In this document: positions 46,455 through 55,446 of the stretch, one piece after another
Layout of the letters: every line of letters starts with the position of its first letter
How positions within the stretch are numbered: the stretch's first letter is position 1
Origin: Betaproteobacteria bacterium RIFCSPLOWO2_02_FULL_63_19
Lineage (GTDB): Bacteria; Pseudomonadota; Gammaproteobacteria; Burkholderiales; SG8-39
Length of the DNA: 64,000 nucleotides
Reading direction: 5' to 3'
Assembly (NCBI GenBank): GCA_001770415.1
Contig: MEQX01000028.1
Location: 62,001-126,000 of the forward strand
Position numbers and translations under genes: made by a program
The notes under the pieces: model-generated
Told to the model about the DNA's origin: nothing
Database searches by the model: none
What the model saw: the letters and a program-made list of their open reading frames with translations, nothing else

Positions 46455-46566
46455 AGCCTTGTTGGCGATCGCTGAATTTCCGCACCCTGCCAGGGGCAGG
46501 CCTTCCTGCCGTGCGCAAATACGTGCGTTCGGTGCGCGTATCGTGGAGCCTCGAACTTCGTTGCCG

Positions 46567-46597
46567 TTGGAATTGAATATCATCACTCTGCTATTAT
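46567..46597 (+). promoter_or_regulatory. Possible promoter of the gene at 46629
   Basis: TTGGAA (46567-46572) and TATTAT (46592-46597) are 19 bp apart, a little wider than ideal. They lie in the divergent region between the binding-protein gene and the hypothetical gene, giving a leader of about 25 nt. The call is weak. Confidence 0.3.
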
Positions 46598-46628
46598 CCG
46601 CGACTGCGTCCTTTGATCGGGTAGCGCT

Positions 46629-47330
46629 TTGAGCAAGAAGATTGTCTATATTTTCCGGCTCGAGTCCGGGATCGGGCACCGCTTTGATGTGGACTTCGAC
46701 CGTCCTTCCGCGGCCGGCGACCTCCCCGCGTGGACGCTGCTCAAGGAGGATAAGTGTCCGCATTGTCCGTTGCCCGATGCGCCCGGCGCACGTTGCCCCG
46801 CTGCCGCCGATCTGGTGCCGATTGTGGAGAAGTTTTCCGAGCTGTCTTCGATAGACCGGATTGACGTGCACGTGCTGAGCCAGGAGTGCGAATCGCGCAA
46901 GCGCACCGATACGCAAACCGCCCTCCGCGCCTTGATGGGGCTGATCCTTGCAACCAGCGCGTGCCCGATCCTCAGTCGAATGCGGCCGCTGGCGCATATG
47001 CATATGCCATTCGCCACCGGAACGGAGATGGTGTATCGAATCGTCTCAATGCACGTTTTCGGCCGTTTCCTGCGCGGCGAGCCGGCCGGATTGGACGGGC
47101 TGCGGGATTTCTTCGCCGACATTGATAAACTCAACCGCGCATTTGCCGGCCGACTGAATCGCGCGGCGCAGCGCGACGCCAGCATCAACGCCCTGCTCGC
47201 GCTGCACTCACACAGTATGTTGGCCAGTATGAGCATTGAACCCGAGATGGAAAACATCAGGGTCTGGTTTCAGCCAGCGTCGGACGGCGCTCAGAGCGAA
47301 GTCGAAACGAAGCCGGAAACTCGCGCTTGA
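46629..47330 (+). CDS. Conserved hypothetical protein (possibly DUF6901)
   Basis: A 233-residue protein starting MSKKIVYIFRLESGIGHRF from a TTG. Features are a probable CPHCPLPD-type cysteine cluster (about residues 43-56, cysteines also in ARC) and the later segments RALMGLILATSACPILSRMRPLAHMHMPFATGTE. I recall this layout from the proteobacterial family called DUF6901, but cannot confirm it. It diverges from the sensory operon, with 174 bp between them. Confidence 0.65.
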   Translation: MSKKIVYIFRLESGIGHRFDVDFDRPSAAGDLPAWTLLKEDKCPHCPLPDAPGARCPAAADLVPIVEKFSELSSIDRIDVHVLSQECESRKRTDTQTALRALMGLILATSACPILSRMRPLAHMHMPFATGTEMVYRIVSMHVFGRFLRGEPAGLDGLRDFFADIDKLNRAFAGRLNRAAQRDASINALLALHSHSMLASMSIEPEMENIRVWFQPASDGAQSEVETKPETRA

Positions 47331-47487
47331 CGCTGTTCACGCACGGGACCGGAGCTCTCAAGAGAAGATTTCGGGACCGGGACGCACATCGTTCGCGCGT
47401 ATCGAAGCTTGCAACGCCATTGGCGCAAACGCGTCGCTTACCAAAGTAATTCGACCGCCTGGAATTCTCCGGTCGTGCGTGTGGCCC

Positions 47488-47781
47488 TTATCGGAGCCGG
47501 CGGTCGACAGCCAGCTTGGCGTTCACCGCTTCGACGATGGCATCAGCTTCGGTCTGTATCACCTCGCCAAAGCGCCCTATATCGGAAGCGTCGCTCGAAT
47601 CCCAATCATCGACAACCAATCGGGTACCGCGCGGACGGACGTGCACCCAGCCACGGGCGACCCGGTCGTCGGCTTGCGCGACGCGAACCGTGACGGATGC
47701 ATACCAGCCATCACCGGCCACGGTCCGCAAAACCTTGACTCCGATGATTTCGAGGGTTGCGTCGGTCGTTCGATTGTCCAA
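47488..47781 (-). CDS. Hypothetical protein, 97 residues
   Basis: TTG start with GAGG about ten bases upstream and an in-frame TAG just before it. The product has an even, protein-like composition: ATLEIIGVKVLRTVAGDGWYASVTVRVA, then WVHVRPRGTRLVVDDWDSS, suggesting a small beta-rich domain followed by a helix (EVIQTEADAIVEAVNAKL). No family is recognised. A longer open frame on the plus strand across the same bases looks like a shadow. Confidence 0.45.
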   Translation of the reverse strand: MDNRTTDATLEIIGVKVLRTVAGDGWYASVTVRVAQADDRVARGWVHVRPRGTRLVVDDWDSSDASDIGRFGEVIQTEADAIVEAVNAKLAVDRRLR

Positions 47782-48807
47782 GTTCTACATCCTCAAAGCG
47801 ATTTGATCAAGTCGAGTACGTCAGCGCACGGCAGTGCCGGCACAAGATTTATCGACACCACTGAGGCCGGCTTCAACGGGAACACTGCGCCAATCGATAC
47901 AGTCCGCACTGGAAACACATCCAAGACGCTCGAAACCGCACTGCCCAAACGTTCCTTCGTCGCACGCCTACGCTTTCGCACAATTCACGCTGACGGCTCT
48001 GCTGCCTTCGAAAAGTTGACCCGGATTCTGTCGGCCGCCAAGCGCGTCTCCTTTGTGCGACAACCGGATCGACTCCGAAGTTCCATTGCCGATTTCCCTC
48101 GGATGAAAGACCTCGGCTTCCGTTTCTTGCCACAAGCGAATGCCCGACCCCGTTCGCGTCGAGGGTCTGCCCGCTCGCGGTCCGTCACGGCGCCACGAGC
48201 GCGGGCCCAGGGTCACTTTGGAACCTCTACTGTGACGCGCCTCACAGTATTTGCCGTGTCGCGCGTCTATGATGCGCCGCGCTTCCTCGTATAGCCTCCG
48301 AAGGAATTACACCATGGTGCCGTGCACATACGCAAAACAAGCTTTTCGCGCAGTGGAATCGTTTCCATGAGAGCCCGACTGATGTGGCGTTCCAAAGCCG
48401 CAGTCCATTCATTCGCGCCGCGGCTATCGGAGGCACCAGTCGAACTTGACTGCAAAATCGCTGTGCTGATGGAGATGCCGGCGGTCGTTTCTGCCGAGGA
48501 CAGTTATTATCCGCGACGAAGTGTCGATCGCGGCATAGTGCCGGCCGCCGCAATGCCGCGTGCTCTGGACAAACATCAACAGCGCTCATTCTGGATTGAA
48601 ACGGTTTCGCAATGTCCGCATTGGCCGGGGATTTCGTGGATGTATTGAGTCGTGCGCCCTTTGTCGATACGGTCGGCGCCACTCCAGCGCAGCGAGCCGC
48701 AAAGACAGCGCGGTGGGAAGCTGCCAAAGCGTGGCTTCGGCGCGCCCGATCTGTTGGCATGCTTGGGTCCCGCCTATCGATTTTCGTTAGACTCGTGAGG
48801 TCTTGAC
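47782..48807. other. Region without a convincing gene
   Basis: About 1 kb between the hypothetical gene and tRNA-Cys. Open frames on both strands are short or compositionally poor, rich in Arg and Ser, and lack ribosome binding sites. A plus-strand frame at 48612-48806 and a minus-strand frame at 47793-47981 are the most protein-like but unsupported. I see no repeats or mobile element ends. Confidence 0.4.
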
Positions 48808-48881
48808 TGGAGGCGGGGGTCGGAATCGAACCGGCGTCCACGGCTTTGCAGGCCGCTGCATAACCACTCTGCCACCCCGCC
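48808..48881 (-). tRNA. tRNA-Cys(GCA)
   Basis: The minus strand folds as a tRNA with acceptor GGCGGGG/CCCCGCC, an encoded CCA, anticodon loop CTGCAAA (GCA) and T-loop GGTTCGATTCC. Length is 74 nt with CCA. It lies 83 bp after tRNA-Gly, as in the glyW-cysT order downstream of pgsA in other proteobacteria. Confidence 0.96.
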
Positions 48882-48964
48882 GGATGCGGCAACCGTCTGA
48901 CGGACGACGGCCGCCCGATACAGCGCCAAATCGCCCGGATCGGGTCGCGCTGTTTCTCGGGATT

Positions 48965-49040
48965 TGGAGCGGGAAACGAGTCTCGAACTCGCGACCTCAA
49001 CCTTGGCAAGGTTGCGCTCTACCAACTGAGCTATTCCCGC
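48965..49040 (-). tRNA. tRNA-Gly(GCC)
   Basis: The minus strand gives acceptor GCGGGAA/TTCCCGC, D-loop AGCTCAGTTGGTAGAGC, anticodon loop TTGCCAA (GCC), T-loop GAGTTCGAGACTC and an encoded CCA. Length is 76 nt with CCA. It follows pgsA and precedes tRNA-Cys. Confidence 0.96.
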
Positions 49041-49372
49041 TTTGTCCTCAATATCAACTATTTAGCCGCCCCTATTTCTGCTTGTCCGCCCGCTGGACCA
49101 GCTCGGTCACCTGATCCACCTGCGCCAACTCATTGGTCTTGCTGCAATTTCCAGACAAAGGCACAAGCTCGTCCGGGTCGGGTGCGAACGCAGTGAATCG
49201 GGCCGGATTATATGTGCTTCGACGACGCTAAGTCAAAGATCCATGGACGTCGATCGATCCCTTGTGGGGGCCGATTTCAAAACGACGCATTTCAGCGATA
49301 TCGGCATCCATGGTCCGTCGCCGACGGCCCCCCGCGGAATTGCCAGCAGATACTGCCGGTCGGCGGCGCGAA
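49041..49372. other. pgsA to tRNA-Gly intergenic region
   Basis: About 330 bp containing a good promoter (49207-49236, minus). Downstream of it a short minus-strand frame ends TNELAQVDQVTELVQRADKQK before a TAG near 49072. It has no clear start, so it may be a gene remnant or chance. Nothing else is seen. Confidence 0.4.
49207..49236 (-). promoter_or_regulatory. Sigma-70-like promoter before tRNA-Gly/tRNA-Cys
   Basis: On the minus strand TTGACT (49231-49236) and a perfect TATAAT (49207-49212) are 18 bp apart. It is positioned to transcribe the tRNA-Gly and tRNA-Cys genes, with about 160 nt of leader to the first tRNA. Confidence 0.65.
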
Positions 49373-49942
49373 TTACCCGAGGCGCGTTGCGCTCGGTCGG
49401 GCGAGTTGCATATAGTGGACCATCGAAATGAGAGTCAATGCCGCGGCCAGGTAGATCAGCCAGGTGCCAACCACGCGCGGATTGAATATCGGTATGCGGT
49501 CGTGATAGAGCAGCATTGGAATCGCGACCATCTGCGCAATGGTCTTGATCTTGCCGAGCAAATTGACTGCCACGCTTTTCGCGTCACCGACTTTCGCCAT
49601 CCATTCGCGGAGCGCCGAAATCGCGATCTCCCGCCCGATGATGATCACGGCTATCAACGCGTCGACTCGGCCAAGCTGCACCAGTATGATAAGCGCCGCG
49701 GCAACCATCAGCTTGTCGGCGACAGGATCGAGGAAGGCGCCGAAGGACGACATTTGATTCAGTCGCCGCGCAAGATAGCCATCCAGTATGTCAGTGATCG
49801 CAGCCGCCGTGAACACGGAGCAGGCGATCAGGTTTTGCTCATGCGCCGAAATCAGACCGCGCGGAAGATAGAATACGCCCACCACGACCGGAATCATCAG
49901 AATCCGGAACAACGTGAGAATGTTGGGCCAGTTAAGCGGCAT
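49373..49942 (-). CDS. pgsA: CDP-diacylglycerol-glycerol-3-phosphate 3-phosphatidyltransferase
   Basis: PgsA makes phosphatidylglycerophosphate in the inner membrane, the committed step to phosphatidylglycerol and cardiolipin. The CDP-alcohol phosphotransferase motif DG-X2-AR-X8-G-X3-D-X3-D is complete (DGYLARRL to FLDPVAD). About five membrane segments are visible in 189 residues. The start overlaps the uvrC stop by 11 bp; uvrC-pgsA-tRNA-Gly-tRNA-Cys is a widely kept order. Confidence 0.96.
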   Translation of the reverse strand: MPLNWPNILTLFRILMIPVVVGVFYLPRGLISAHEQNLIACSVFTAAAITDILDGYLARRLNQMSSFGAFLDPVADKLMVAAALIILVQLGRVDALIAVIIIGREIAISALREWMAKVGDAKSVAVNLLGKIKTIAQMVAIPMLLYHDRIPIFNPRVVGTWLIYLAAALTLISMVHYMQLARPSATRLG

Positions 49943-51809
49943 GCAGTTCCTGGTAAATCTTCTCGGCCAGGCTTCGGCTTACGCCTTGCACCTGCGCGAG
50001 ATCCTCGACGCTTGCACCCATCACCCCTTTCAGACCTCCGAAACGCGCCAGCAGTTCGCGGCGCCGTTTTGCCCCGACACCGCCTATTCCCTCGAGCGTC
50101 GAGGTGACTCGGGTCTTCGCACGGCGCGCCCGGTGGCCTGCAATCGCAAAGCGGTGCGCTTCATCGCGAATGGATTGGATCAGGTGCAGTCCTGGGTGGT
50201 CCGATGCCAGATGTACTGACTGCGGGTTGTCCGGGCTCCACAGTTCCTCCAGTCCGGCTTTTCGCTCAGGTCCTTTGGACACCCCGATCAGCGCCACGTC
50301 GATCAGACCCAGTTCGGTAAGCATGTCTGCGGCTGTACCGACCTGCCCTTTGCCGCCGTCGATCAGAATGAGGTCGGGCATCACACCCTCTCCGCCCGCC
50401 ACCTTGCTGTATCGGCGCGACAGGGCCTGTCTGAGGGCAGCATAATCGTCGCCGGGCGTCACGTCCGCGATGTTATAGCGGCGGTATTCCGAGCGGCGCA
50501 TCTCATGTCGATCGTACACCACGCAGGCGGCCACTGCCGCCTCGCCATGCGTGTGGCTGACATCGAAACATTCTATGCGCTGCACGGTATCGGGAAGGCT
50601 CAGTCCTTCCCGCAGGGCTGCCAACCGCGTCTCCCGCGTGCTCTGCGTGGACAGTCGCTGTTTGAGAGCGTGCGCGGCGTTCTTTTGCGCCATTTGCAGC
50701 CATGCTCGCCGCTCGCCTATCGGGCGTGTTGCCACGTGTATCCTGCGCCCCGCATGTCCGCCGAGAAAGGTTTCGGCTTCCGTTGCGTCGAGTTCACTGC
50801 CTGTAACTATCAGCTCGGGAACCGGTTTGTCCAGGTAGTGCTGTGCAATAAATGCCTGTAAGACCTCGCCCGGATCGCGGTCCCCCGCGTTCTGCGGGAA
50901 GAAACTGCGATCGCCCAAATGCCGCCCGCCACGTACCATCACCAGATTCACGCACGCGAGGCCTTGTCCTGACACAATTCCGATGACATCGGCATCCCGG
51001 TCCGAACCCGTGTCAGCGTATTGTCGCTGCGCCATCTTGGAAAGCGACTGGATCTGGTCCCGGTAAAGTGCCGCCTCCTCGAAACGCAGGCCATCGGCCG
51101 CCGTCTGCATGCGTTCGGCCAGGCGGTTGATAACGTCGTTGCTGCGTCCTTCGAGAAACAGCCGAGCGTTTCTCACGTCCTCCGCATAGAGCTGTGGCGC
51201 GATCAGACCGACGCAGGGTCCGGAGCAGCGTCGGATCTGGTGCAACAGGCAAGGGCGCGAGCGATTGGCGAACACCGTATCCTCGCAAGTACGCAACCGA
51301 AACACCCGCTGCAACAGCTGGATGCTCTCGCGCACGGCCCCGGCGTGCGGAAACGGCCCGAAATACCGGCTGTCCCGGTCCATCGCGCCACGGTGAAACC
51401 CCAGGCGTGGAAACTCGCCGCCGCCCATTGTCAGGTAAGGATAGGATTTGTCGTCGCGAAACAGAATGTTGTAGCGGGGGCCAAGCGACTTGATGAGATT
51501 GTTCTCCAGGATCAGCGCTTCGCTCTCCGAACGCGTCACCGTGACCTCCATAGACGCGACCTGCGACACCATCATCGCAATCCGGGGGCTTGCAAGCGTC
51601 TTCTGAAAATAGGAGCCAACGCGTCGCTTCAGGTCACGGGCCTTTCCCACGTAGAGCACTTCACCAGGTGCATTGAGCATCCGGTAGACGCCCGGAAGAT
51701 TGGGCAAACCCGCGACGAACGCGCGGTGGTCGAATGCGACACCGACGTCTTCACTGTGGGCGGCCCGCCGCGATAGTCGTGCTGGCCGAGTCTGCTGTTC
51801 GCGTCTCAT
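49932..51809 (-). CDS. uvrC: Excinuclease ABC subunit C
   Basis: UvrC makes both incisions in nucleotide excision repair. The N-terminal GIY-YIG nuclease (LPGVYRML, VLYVGKARDL near residues 40-65), a UVR motif, the RNase H-like half (IECFDVSHTHGEAAVAACVV) and C-terminal tandem helix-hairpin-helix (LEGIGGVGAKRRRELLARFG) are all present. I start at ATG 51809, which overlaps the glycosylase stop in an ATGA; the open frame goes up to 51929 but that part is not UvrC-like. The length is 625 residues, normal for the family. Confidence 0.96.
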   Translation of the reverse strand: MRREQQTRPARLSRRAAHSEDVGVAFDHRAFVAGLPNLPGVYRMLNAPGEVLYVGKARDLKRRVGSYFQKTLASPRIAMMVSQVASMEVTVTRSESEALILENNLIKSLGPRYNILFRDDKSYPYLTMGGGEFPRLGFHRGAMDRDSRYFGPFPHAGAVRESIQLLQRVFRLRTCEDTVFANRSRPCLLHQIRRCSGPCVGLIAPQLYAEDVRNARLFLEGRSNDVINRLAERMQTAADGLRFEEAALYRDQIQSLSKMAQRQYADTGSDRDADVIGIVSGQGLACVNLVMVRGGRHLGDRSFFPQNAGDRDPGEVLQAFIAQHYLDKPVPELIVTGSELDATEAETFLGGHAGRRIHVATRPIGERRAWLQMAQKNAAHALKQRLSTQSTRETRLAALREGLSLPDTVQRIECFDVSHTHGEAAVAACVVYDRHEMRRSEYRRYNIADVTPGDDYAALRQALSRRYSKVAGGEGVMPDLILIDGGKGQVGTAADMLTELGLIDVALIGVSKGPERKAGLEELWSPDNPQSVHLASDHPGLHLIQSIRDEAHRFAIAGHRARRAKTRVTSTLEGIGGVGAKRRRELLARFGGLKGVMGASVEDLAQVQGVSRSLAEKIYQELHAA

Positions 51810-52516
51810 CGGGAAGATTGGAGAAACGCCTTGATATCCGCAAATACGGCTTCGAACATCGCTGCGGTGAGCCGCTTGGTCTGCGTATTGTAGCGGCTGC
51901 AGTGATAGCTGTTGAACAGGCGCGGACAATCGGGCAAACCGGCAACGGCAGGCAGATCATACGCCGCACGGTGTTTGAACGGATACGCGCCGATCGCACA
52001 CCCGAACGCCATCAATACCGCGCGGTGAGCAACTCCGCCAAGCGCAAGCACTGCCCGCGGTTTTTCCGTAGCAAGCTCCGCGACGAGGAAACCGTTGCAG
52101 CGCCGTACCTCGGCCGGCTCGGGTTTGTTCTGCGGAGGCAGGCATTTGACCGCGTTCGTGACTCGGCAACCGTTCAATTCGAGTCCGTCACCCGGGTCAT
52201 CGGACCCGTTATGGCTGGCAAAGCCGAACCTGTGCAACGTGCGATACAGCAAAATACCCGCGTAATCCCCGGTAAAGGGGCGTCCGGTGCGATTCGCACC
52301 GTGCATGCCCGGCGCGAGCCCCACCACGAGCAGCCCGCCGAGCGCGTTGCCAAAGGGCGCGACCGGGCGCGCATGATAAGTGGGGTGGGCGTCGCGCACG
52401 TCCGCCAGAAACTGCGCCAGTCGCGGGCACGCAGTGCAACGAATATCAAAACTCGCCGGCAGGGCGGCGCCTCCATCGCGACCCGAAGAGGGATCTGCGC
52501 GAACGTGGCGCTTCAT
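51806..52516 (-). CDS. Uracil-DNA glycosylase, family 5 (UDGb-like)
   Basis: A 236-residue base-excision enzyme of the iron-sulfur UDG superfamily. Cysteines in CTACPRL near the N-terminus and further ones downstream are likely 4Fe-4S ligands. The motif GLAPGMHGANRTGRPFTGD is typical of family 5 (UDGb). The second motif reads YHCSRYNTQT, with Cys where many relatives have Pro. The start is uncertain: ATG 52516 fits the family, while a TTG at 52591 directly after nagZ is also open. It is coupled to uvrC, so the two repair genes are expressed together. Confidence 0.85.
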   Translation of the reverse strand: MKRHVRADPSSGRDGGAALPASFDIRCTACPRLAQFLADVRDAHPTYHARPVAPFGNALGGLLVVGLAPGMHGANRTGRPFTGDYAGILLYRTLHRFGFASHNGSDDPGDGLELNGCRVTNAVKCLPPQNKPEPAEVRRCNGFLVAELATEKPRAVLALGGVAHRAVLMAFGCAIGAYPFKHRAAYDLPAVAGLPDCPRLFNSYHCSRYNTQTKRLTAAMFEAVFADIKAFLQSSR

Positions 52517-52593
52517 CTCAAACCGAGACTGATCCAGCGCGCAATCGCGCAAGCGAAGCGGCGCGAAAAAGGTCGCTGCACACGACGGCAACT

Positions 52594-53613
52594 CTACGCG
52601 AAAGCGTCCTGCAAGGTCTTGAGCGCCGCGGCGTAACGCAGGTCAATCTCAGAGCTCACCTTCCGCTGACCCCGCATACGCTCCGAGCGCAGCTCGTGCA
52701 GCGGCGCTGCCTCCAGCCCGTCGAGCAGACTTACCGCATCGTTCGGTGCATTGCAGACCAGGACCATGTCGCAGCCCGCGTCAAGCGCAGCCTTTGCACG
52801 GGCGATCATGTCGCCCGCCACGCTGGCTCCCTTCATCGACAGGTCATCGCTGAAGATCATGCCGTCGAATTCAAGCTGTTCTCTCAGAATACGCATCAGC
52901 CAAATCTCCGAAAACCCGGCCGGCCGCGAATCGACTTTCGGATAGATCACGTGCGCAGGCATTACGCCCGCCAAACCCCTCGGAATCAGCATGCGATAGG
53001 GAACCATGTCCTCCGCATCGATACGCGCCAGCTCACGTTCATCGATGGGCACAGCCACATGAGAATCGGCTCGCACGTGCCCGTGCCCAGGGAAATGCTT
53101 GCCGACGCCGGCCATTCCCGCCTGCCCCATTCCGTGAAGCAATGCACCGGCCAACTCGCCGACGCGCGTCGGGTTGGAGTCGAATGCGCGGTCACCGATC
53201 ACGCTGCTTGCGCCGAAATCGACGTCGAGCACCGGCGTAAAACTGAAATCAACCCCCCGCGACAGCAGTTCGGCAGCAAGAACGCAACCGGCCGCCTCGG
53301 CGGTCGCGAGAGCCAAGGCCCGGTCCCGATCGGCGAGGATGCCCAGGCGGCGCATCGCGGGAATATGGGTAAACCCCTGCTTGAAGCGCTGTACCCTGCC
53401 GCCCTCGTGATCGACGGAAATCAGGAGTTTAGGATCGCGCAACGCGCGGATTTCGGAAGTCAGCCGGCGCAACTGTTCCGGCGATTCAAAGTTTCGCGCA
53501 AAGAGAATAACGCCTCCAACAAGTGGATGCGTCAGTATGTCGCGCTCGACAGCGTCCAAGGCCGCGCCCGCGAGATCAATCATGACCGGGCCGAGATGAA
53601 ACCGTGCGCGCAT
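52594..53613 (-). CDS. nagZ: Beta-N-acetylhexosaminidase
   Basis: NagZ removes GlcNAc from muropeptides during cytoplasmic cell-wall recycling. The 339 residues carry VDHEGGRVQRF, the family-3 signature KHFPGHGHVRADSHV with the catalytic His, and the nucleophile Asp in FSDDLSMKGA. The start is GTG or ATG at the acpS stop (the two genes touch). It is part of the long rnc-era-recO-pdxJ-acpS-nagZ run. Confidence 0.96.
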   Translation of the reverse strand: MRARFHLGPVMIDLAGAALDAVERDILTHPLVGGVILFARNFESPEQLRRLTSEIRALRDPKLLISVDHEGGRVQRFKQGFTHIPAMRRLGILADRDRALALATAEAAGCVLAAELLSRGVDFSFTPVLDVDFGASSVIGDRAFDSNPTRVGELAGALLHGMGQAGMAGVGKHFPGHGHVRADSHVAVPIDERELARIDAEDMVPYRMLIPRGLAGVMPAHVIYPKVDSRPAGFSEIWLMRILREQLEFDGMIFSDDLSMKGASVAGDMIARAKAALDAGCDMVLVCNAPNDAVSLLDGLEAAPLHELRSERMRGQRKVSSEIDLRYAAALKTLQDAFA

Positions 53614-53993
53614 CAGTCTCCCTCAAGCACGACGAACGCGCAGGCCATGCCCGTTTCGTCGCTAAGGCTCAGGTGCGCAGCCGTGATGCCTCGCTCGCGT
53701 AACAGGGCCCGCAGCGGTTCCGAAAATCGCAACATTGGTCGGCCCGATGGTCCATTCTCGACGCTGACGTTGTGCCAGTTGACCGGAAAATGGATCCCGG
53801 TCCCCATCGCTTTGGAGAAAGCTTCCTTCGCGGCGAAGCGCTTGGCCAGATACGCGGCCGGCTTGCGATGCCTGCCATACCGTAGGAGTTCCGATTCGAC
53901 GAGGATCTTCCGCGCAAAGCGCTCGCCATGGCGTTCCAGCGCCTTCTGTACCCGCCCGATCTCGCAGAGGTCCGTACCGATACCGACGATCAC
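53613..53993 (-). CDS. acpS: Holo-[acyl-carrier-protein] synthase
   Basis: AcpS transfers 4'-phosphopantetheine from CoA to acyl carrier protein. [15 protein letters not shown] at the N-terminus has the magnesium-binding Asp, and [15 protein letters not shown] (about residues 53-67) has the conserved Glu and Lys. The 126 residues are normal. The start overlaps the pdxJ stop by 4 bp. Confidence 0.96.
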   Translation of the reverse strand: MIVGIGTDLCEIGRVQKALERHGERFARKILVESELLRYGRHRKPAAYLAKRFAAKEAFSKAMGTGIHFPVNWHNVSVENGPSGRPMLRFSEPLRALLRERGITAAHLSLSDETGMACAFVVLEGD

Positions 53994-54721
53994 AGCACGG
54001 TCTTCCTCGCTTCAAGCATCAGTTTTTTCATTTCTTTCACCGCAGCCTGCCAGCCCGTGAATACCGCTTGGGCGACTATCGCGTGGCCGATGTTCAGTTC
54101 AGATATCTTCGGAATCGCGGCGATAGGCCGTACGTTATCGTAGTTGAGTCCGTGCCCGGCATTAACCTTCAGTCCGAGCGAGGTCGCGTAGTCGACTGCA
54201 CCCAGAATGCGCTGGAATTCCGCCGCCCGCACGGCGCCCTGCGAGTCGGCATAGTGGCCAGTGTGGATTTCGATCACGCGCGCGCCGGCCTCCCTGGCCG
54301 CGTCGATCTGCTTGTTGTCTGCATCGATGAATAGAGAAACGCGTACTCCGACCGCGTCCAGCCAGGCGCACGCATCCTTGATGCGCCCGAGTTGCGCTAC
54401 GACATCGAGTCCTCCTTCGGTCGTGAGTTCCTGGCGCCGCTCCGGAACTAGGCATATGTCGTGCGGGCGCACCTTGATGGCGATGCCGATCATCTCTCCG
54501 GTCACCGCCGCCTCCAGGTTCATTCGGGTGCGCAACTTTTCGCGGATCCTGGTGACATCGCTCTCCTGGATATGCCGCCGGTCCTCGCGCAGATGCAGGG
54601 TTATCGCGTCGGCGCCCGCCTCCTCGGCAAGCAGCGCCGCCTGAAGCGGGTCAGGATAAGTCGTCCCGCGCACCTGACGCAGCGTGGCAACGTGGTCGAT
54701 ATTCACTCCCAGTTCGATCAC
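53990..54721 (-). CDS. pdxJ: Pyridoxine 5'-phosphate synthase
   Basis: PdxJ condenses 1-deoxyxylulose 5-phosphate with 3-amino-2-oxopropyl phosphate in vitamin B6 synthesis. The N-terminal [17 protein letters not shown], the [15 protein letters not shown] segment and [14 protein letters not shown] near the C-terminus are characteristic. The 243 residues are usual. It overlaps the recO stop and the acpS start by 4 bp each. Confidence 0.97.
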   Translation of the reverse strand: MIELGVNIDHVATLRQVRGTTYPDPLQAALLAEEAGADAITLHLREDRRHIQESDVTRIREKLRTRMNLEAAVTGEMIGIAIKVRPHDICLVPERRQELTTEGGLDVVAQLGRIKDACAWLDAVGVRVSLFIDADNKQIDAAREAGARVIEIHTGHYADSQGAVRAAEFQRILGAVDYATSLGLKVNAGHGLNYDNVRPIAAIPKISELNIGHAIVAQAVFTGWQAAVKEMKKLMLEARKTVL

Positions 54722-55446
54722 AATTCCATCAACTCCTGGAAAATCCGGCGGCTCTTGAGCGGTTGATACTCCAGCCGGTGGTTGATCAGCAGGCGCATCA
54801 ACAGCTTCGCCTGCTGCTGGGTCACGGCGCTGCTGAAATCGTCACGTGCAATATCGAGCAGTGTCTGCCCTGCCAACTTCATTCCTGCTGAAGCGACCGC
54901 ACTCACCTCCAAGGGCCCTTTCTCGGGGTCGTAAGTATAGGTCTTCGCCGGATCAATGCCGCAATCACCGGCCACGTCCCGTTCAAGCACCATCGCATAC
55001 CCGATCTCCCGCAGCAGCGACTTTTCGAAGGAACGCAAGATGGGACCCGTAACGGCCTCCGACGCCAGACCTCGCATCGCCTCTCCATAACGATCGAACA
55101 GTTTCTCGTGCGGGTCTTCACGTGGCAGTAGACGGAGCAACAATTCGTTGAGATAGAAGCCGCACAACAATGCCGCCCCTTGGAGCAGCGGCTGACCACC
55201 AATCCACTCGGCACGGATCAGCGTGCGAACTTCGCCACTCCCATACCAGCTGAGCTGCAGCGGTTGAAACGCGATCAGAACACCGCGCATCGCCGAGCGC
55301 GGCCTGCGCGCGCCGCGCGCCACCAAGGTCATTCTGCCGGCTCCCCGCGCATAAATCTCCACCAGCAGGCTGGTCTCGCGATACGGATAGGTGTGCAGCA
55401 CATAGCCCTCATCCACCGCGCGGTCGCGCGCCCGTCTCTCACTCAT
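54718..55446 (-). CDS. recO: DNA repair protein RecO
   Basis: RecO helps load RecA on SSB-coated DNA in recombinational repair. The 242 residues begin [22 protein letters not shown] with the OB-fold region ([17 protein letters not shown] near 50), and then [16 protein letters not shown] in the helical part. I start at ATG 55446, which overlaps the era stop by 8 bp; the longer frame to 55641 is an era shadow. No zinc-ribbon cysteines are seen, as in other proteobacteria. Confidence 0.93.
   Translation of the reverse strand: MSERRARDRAVDEGYVLHTYPYRETSLLVEIYARGAGRMTLVARGARRPRSAMRGVLIAFQPLQLSWYGSGEVRTLIRAEWIGGQPLLQGAALLCGFYLNELLLRLLPREDPHEKLFDRYGEAMRGLASEAVTGPILRSFEKSLLREIGYAMVLERDVAGDCGIDPAKTYTYDPEKGPLEVSAVASAGMKLAGQTLLDIARDDFSSAVTQQQAKLLMRLLINHRLEYQPLKSRRIFQELMEL

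Noticed and set aside
46495-46510. Short hairpin GGCAGG/CCTGCC before the binding-protein gene
   Set aside because: Six-bp stem without a T-tract or duplicate copy; likely chance.
47236-48294. A 352-codon open frame on the plus strand
   Set aside because: It overlaps the end of the 46629 gene, has Arg/Ser-rich shadow composition and no ribosome binding site or family likeness; the minus-strand 97-residue frame is more protein-like.
48242-49009. A 255-codon minus-strand open frame
   Set aside because: It runs through the tRNA-Cys gene and carries translated tRNA sequence, so it is not a gene.
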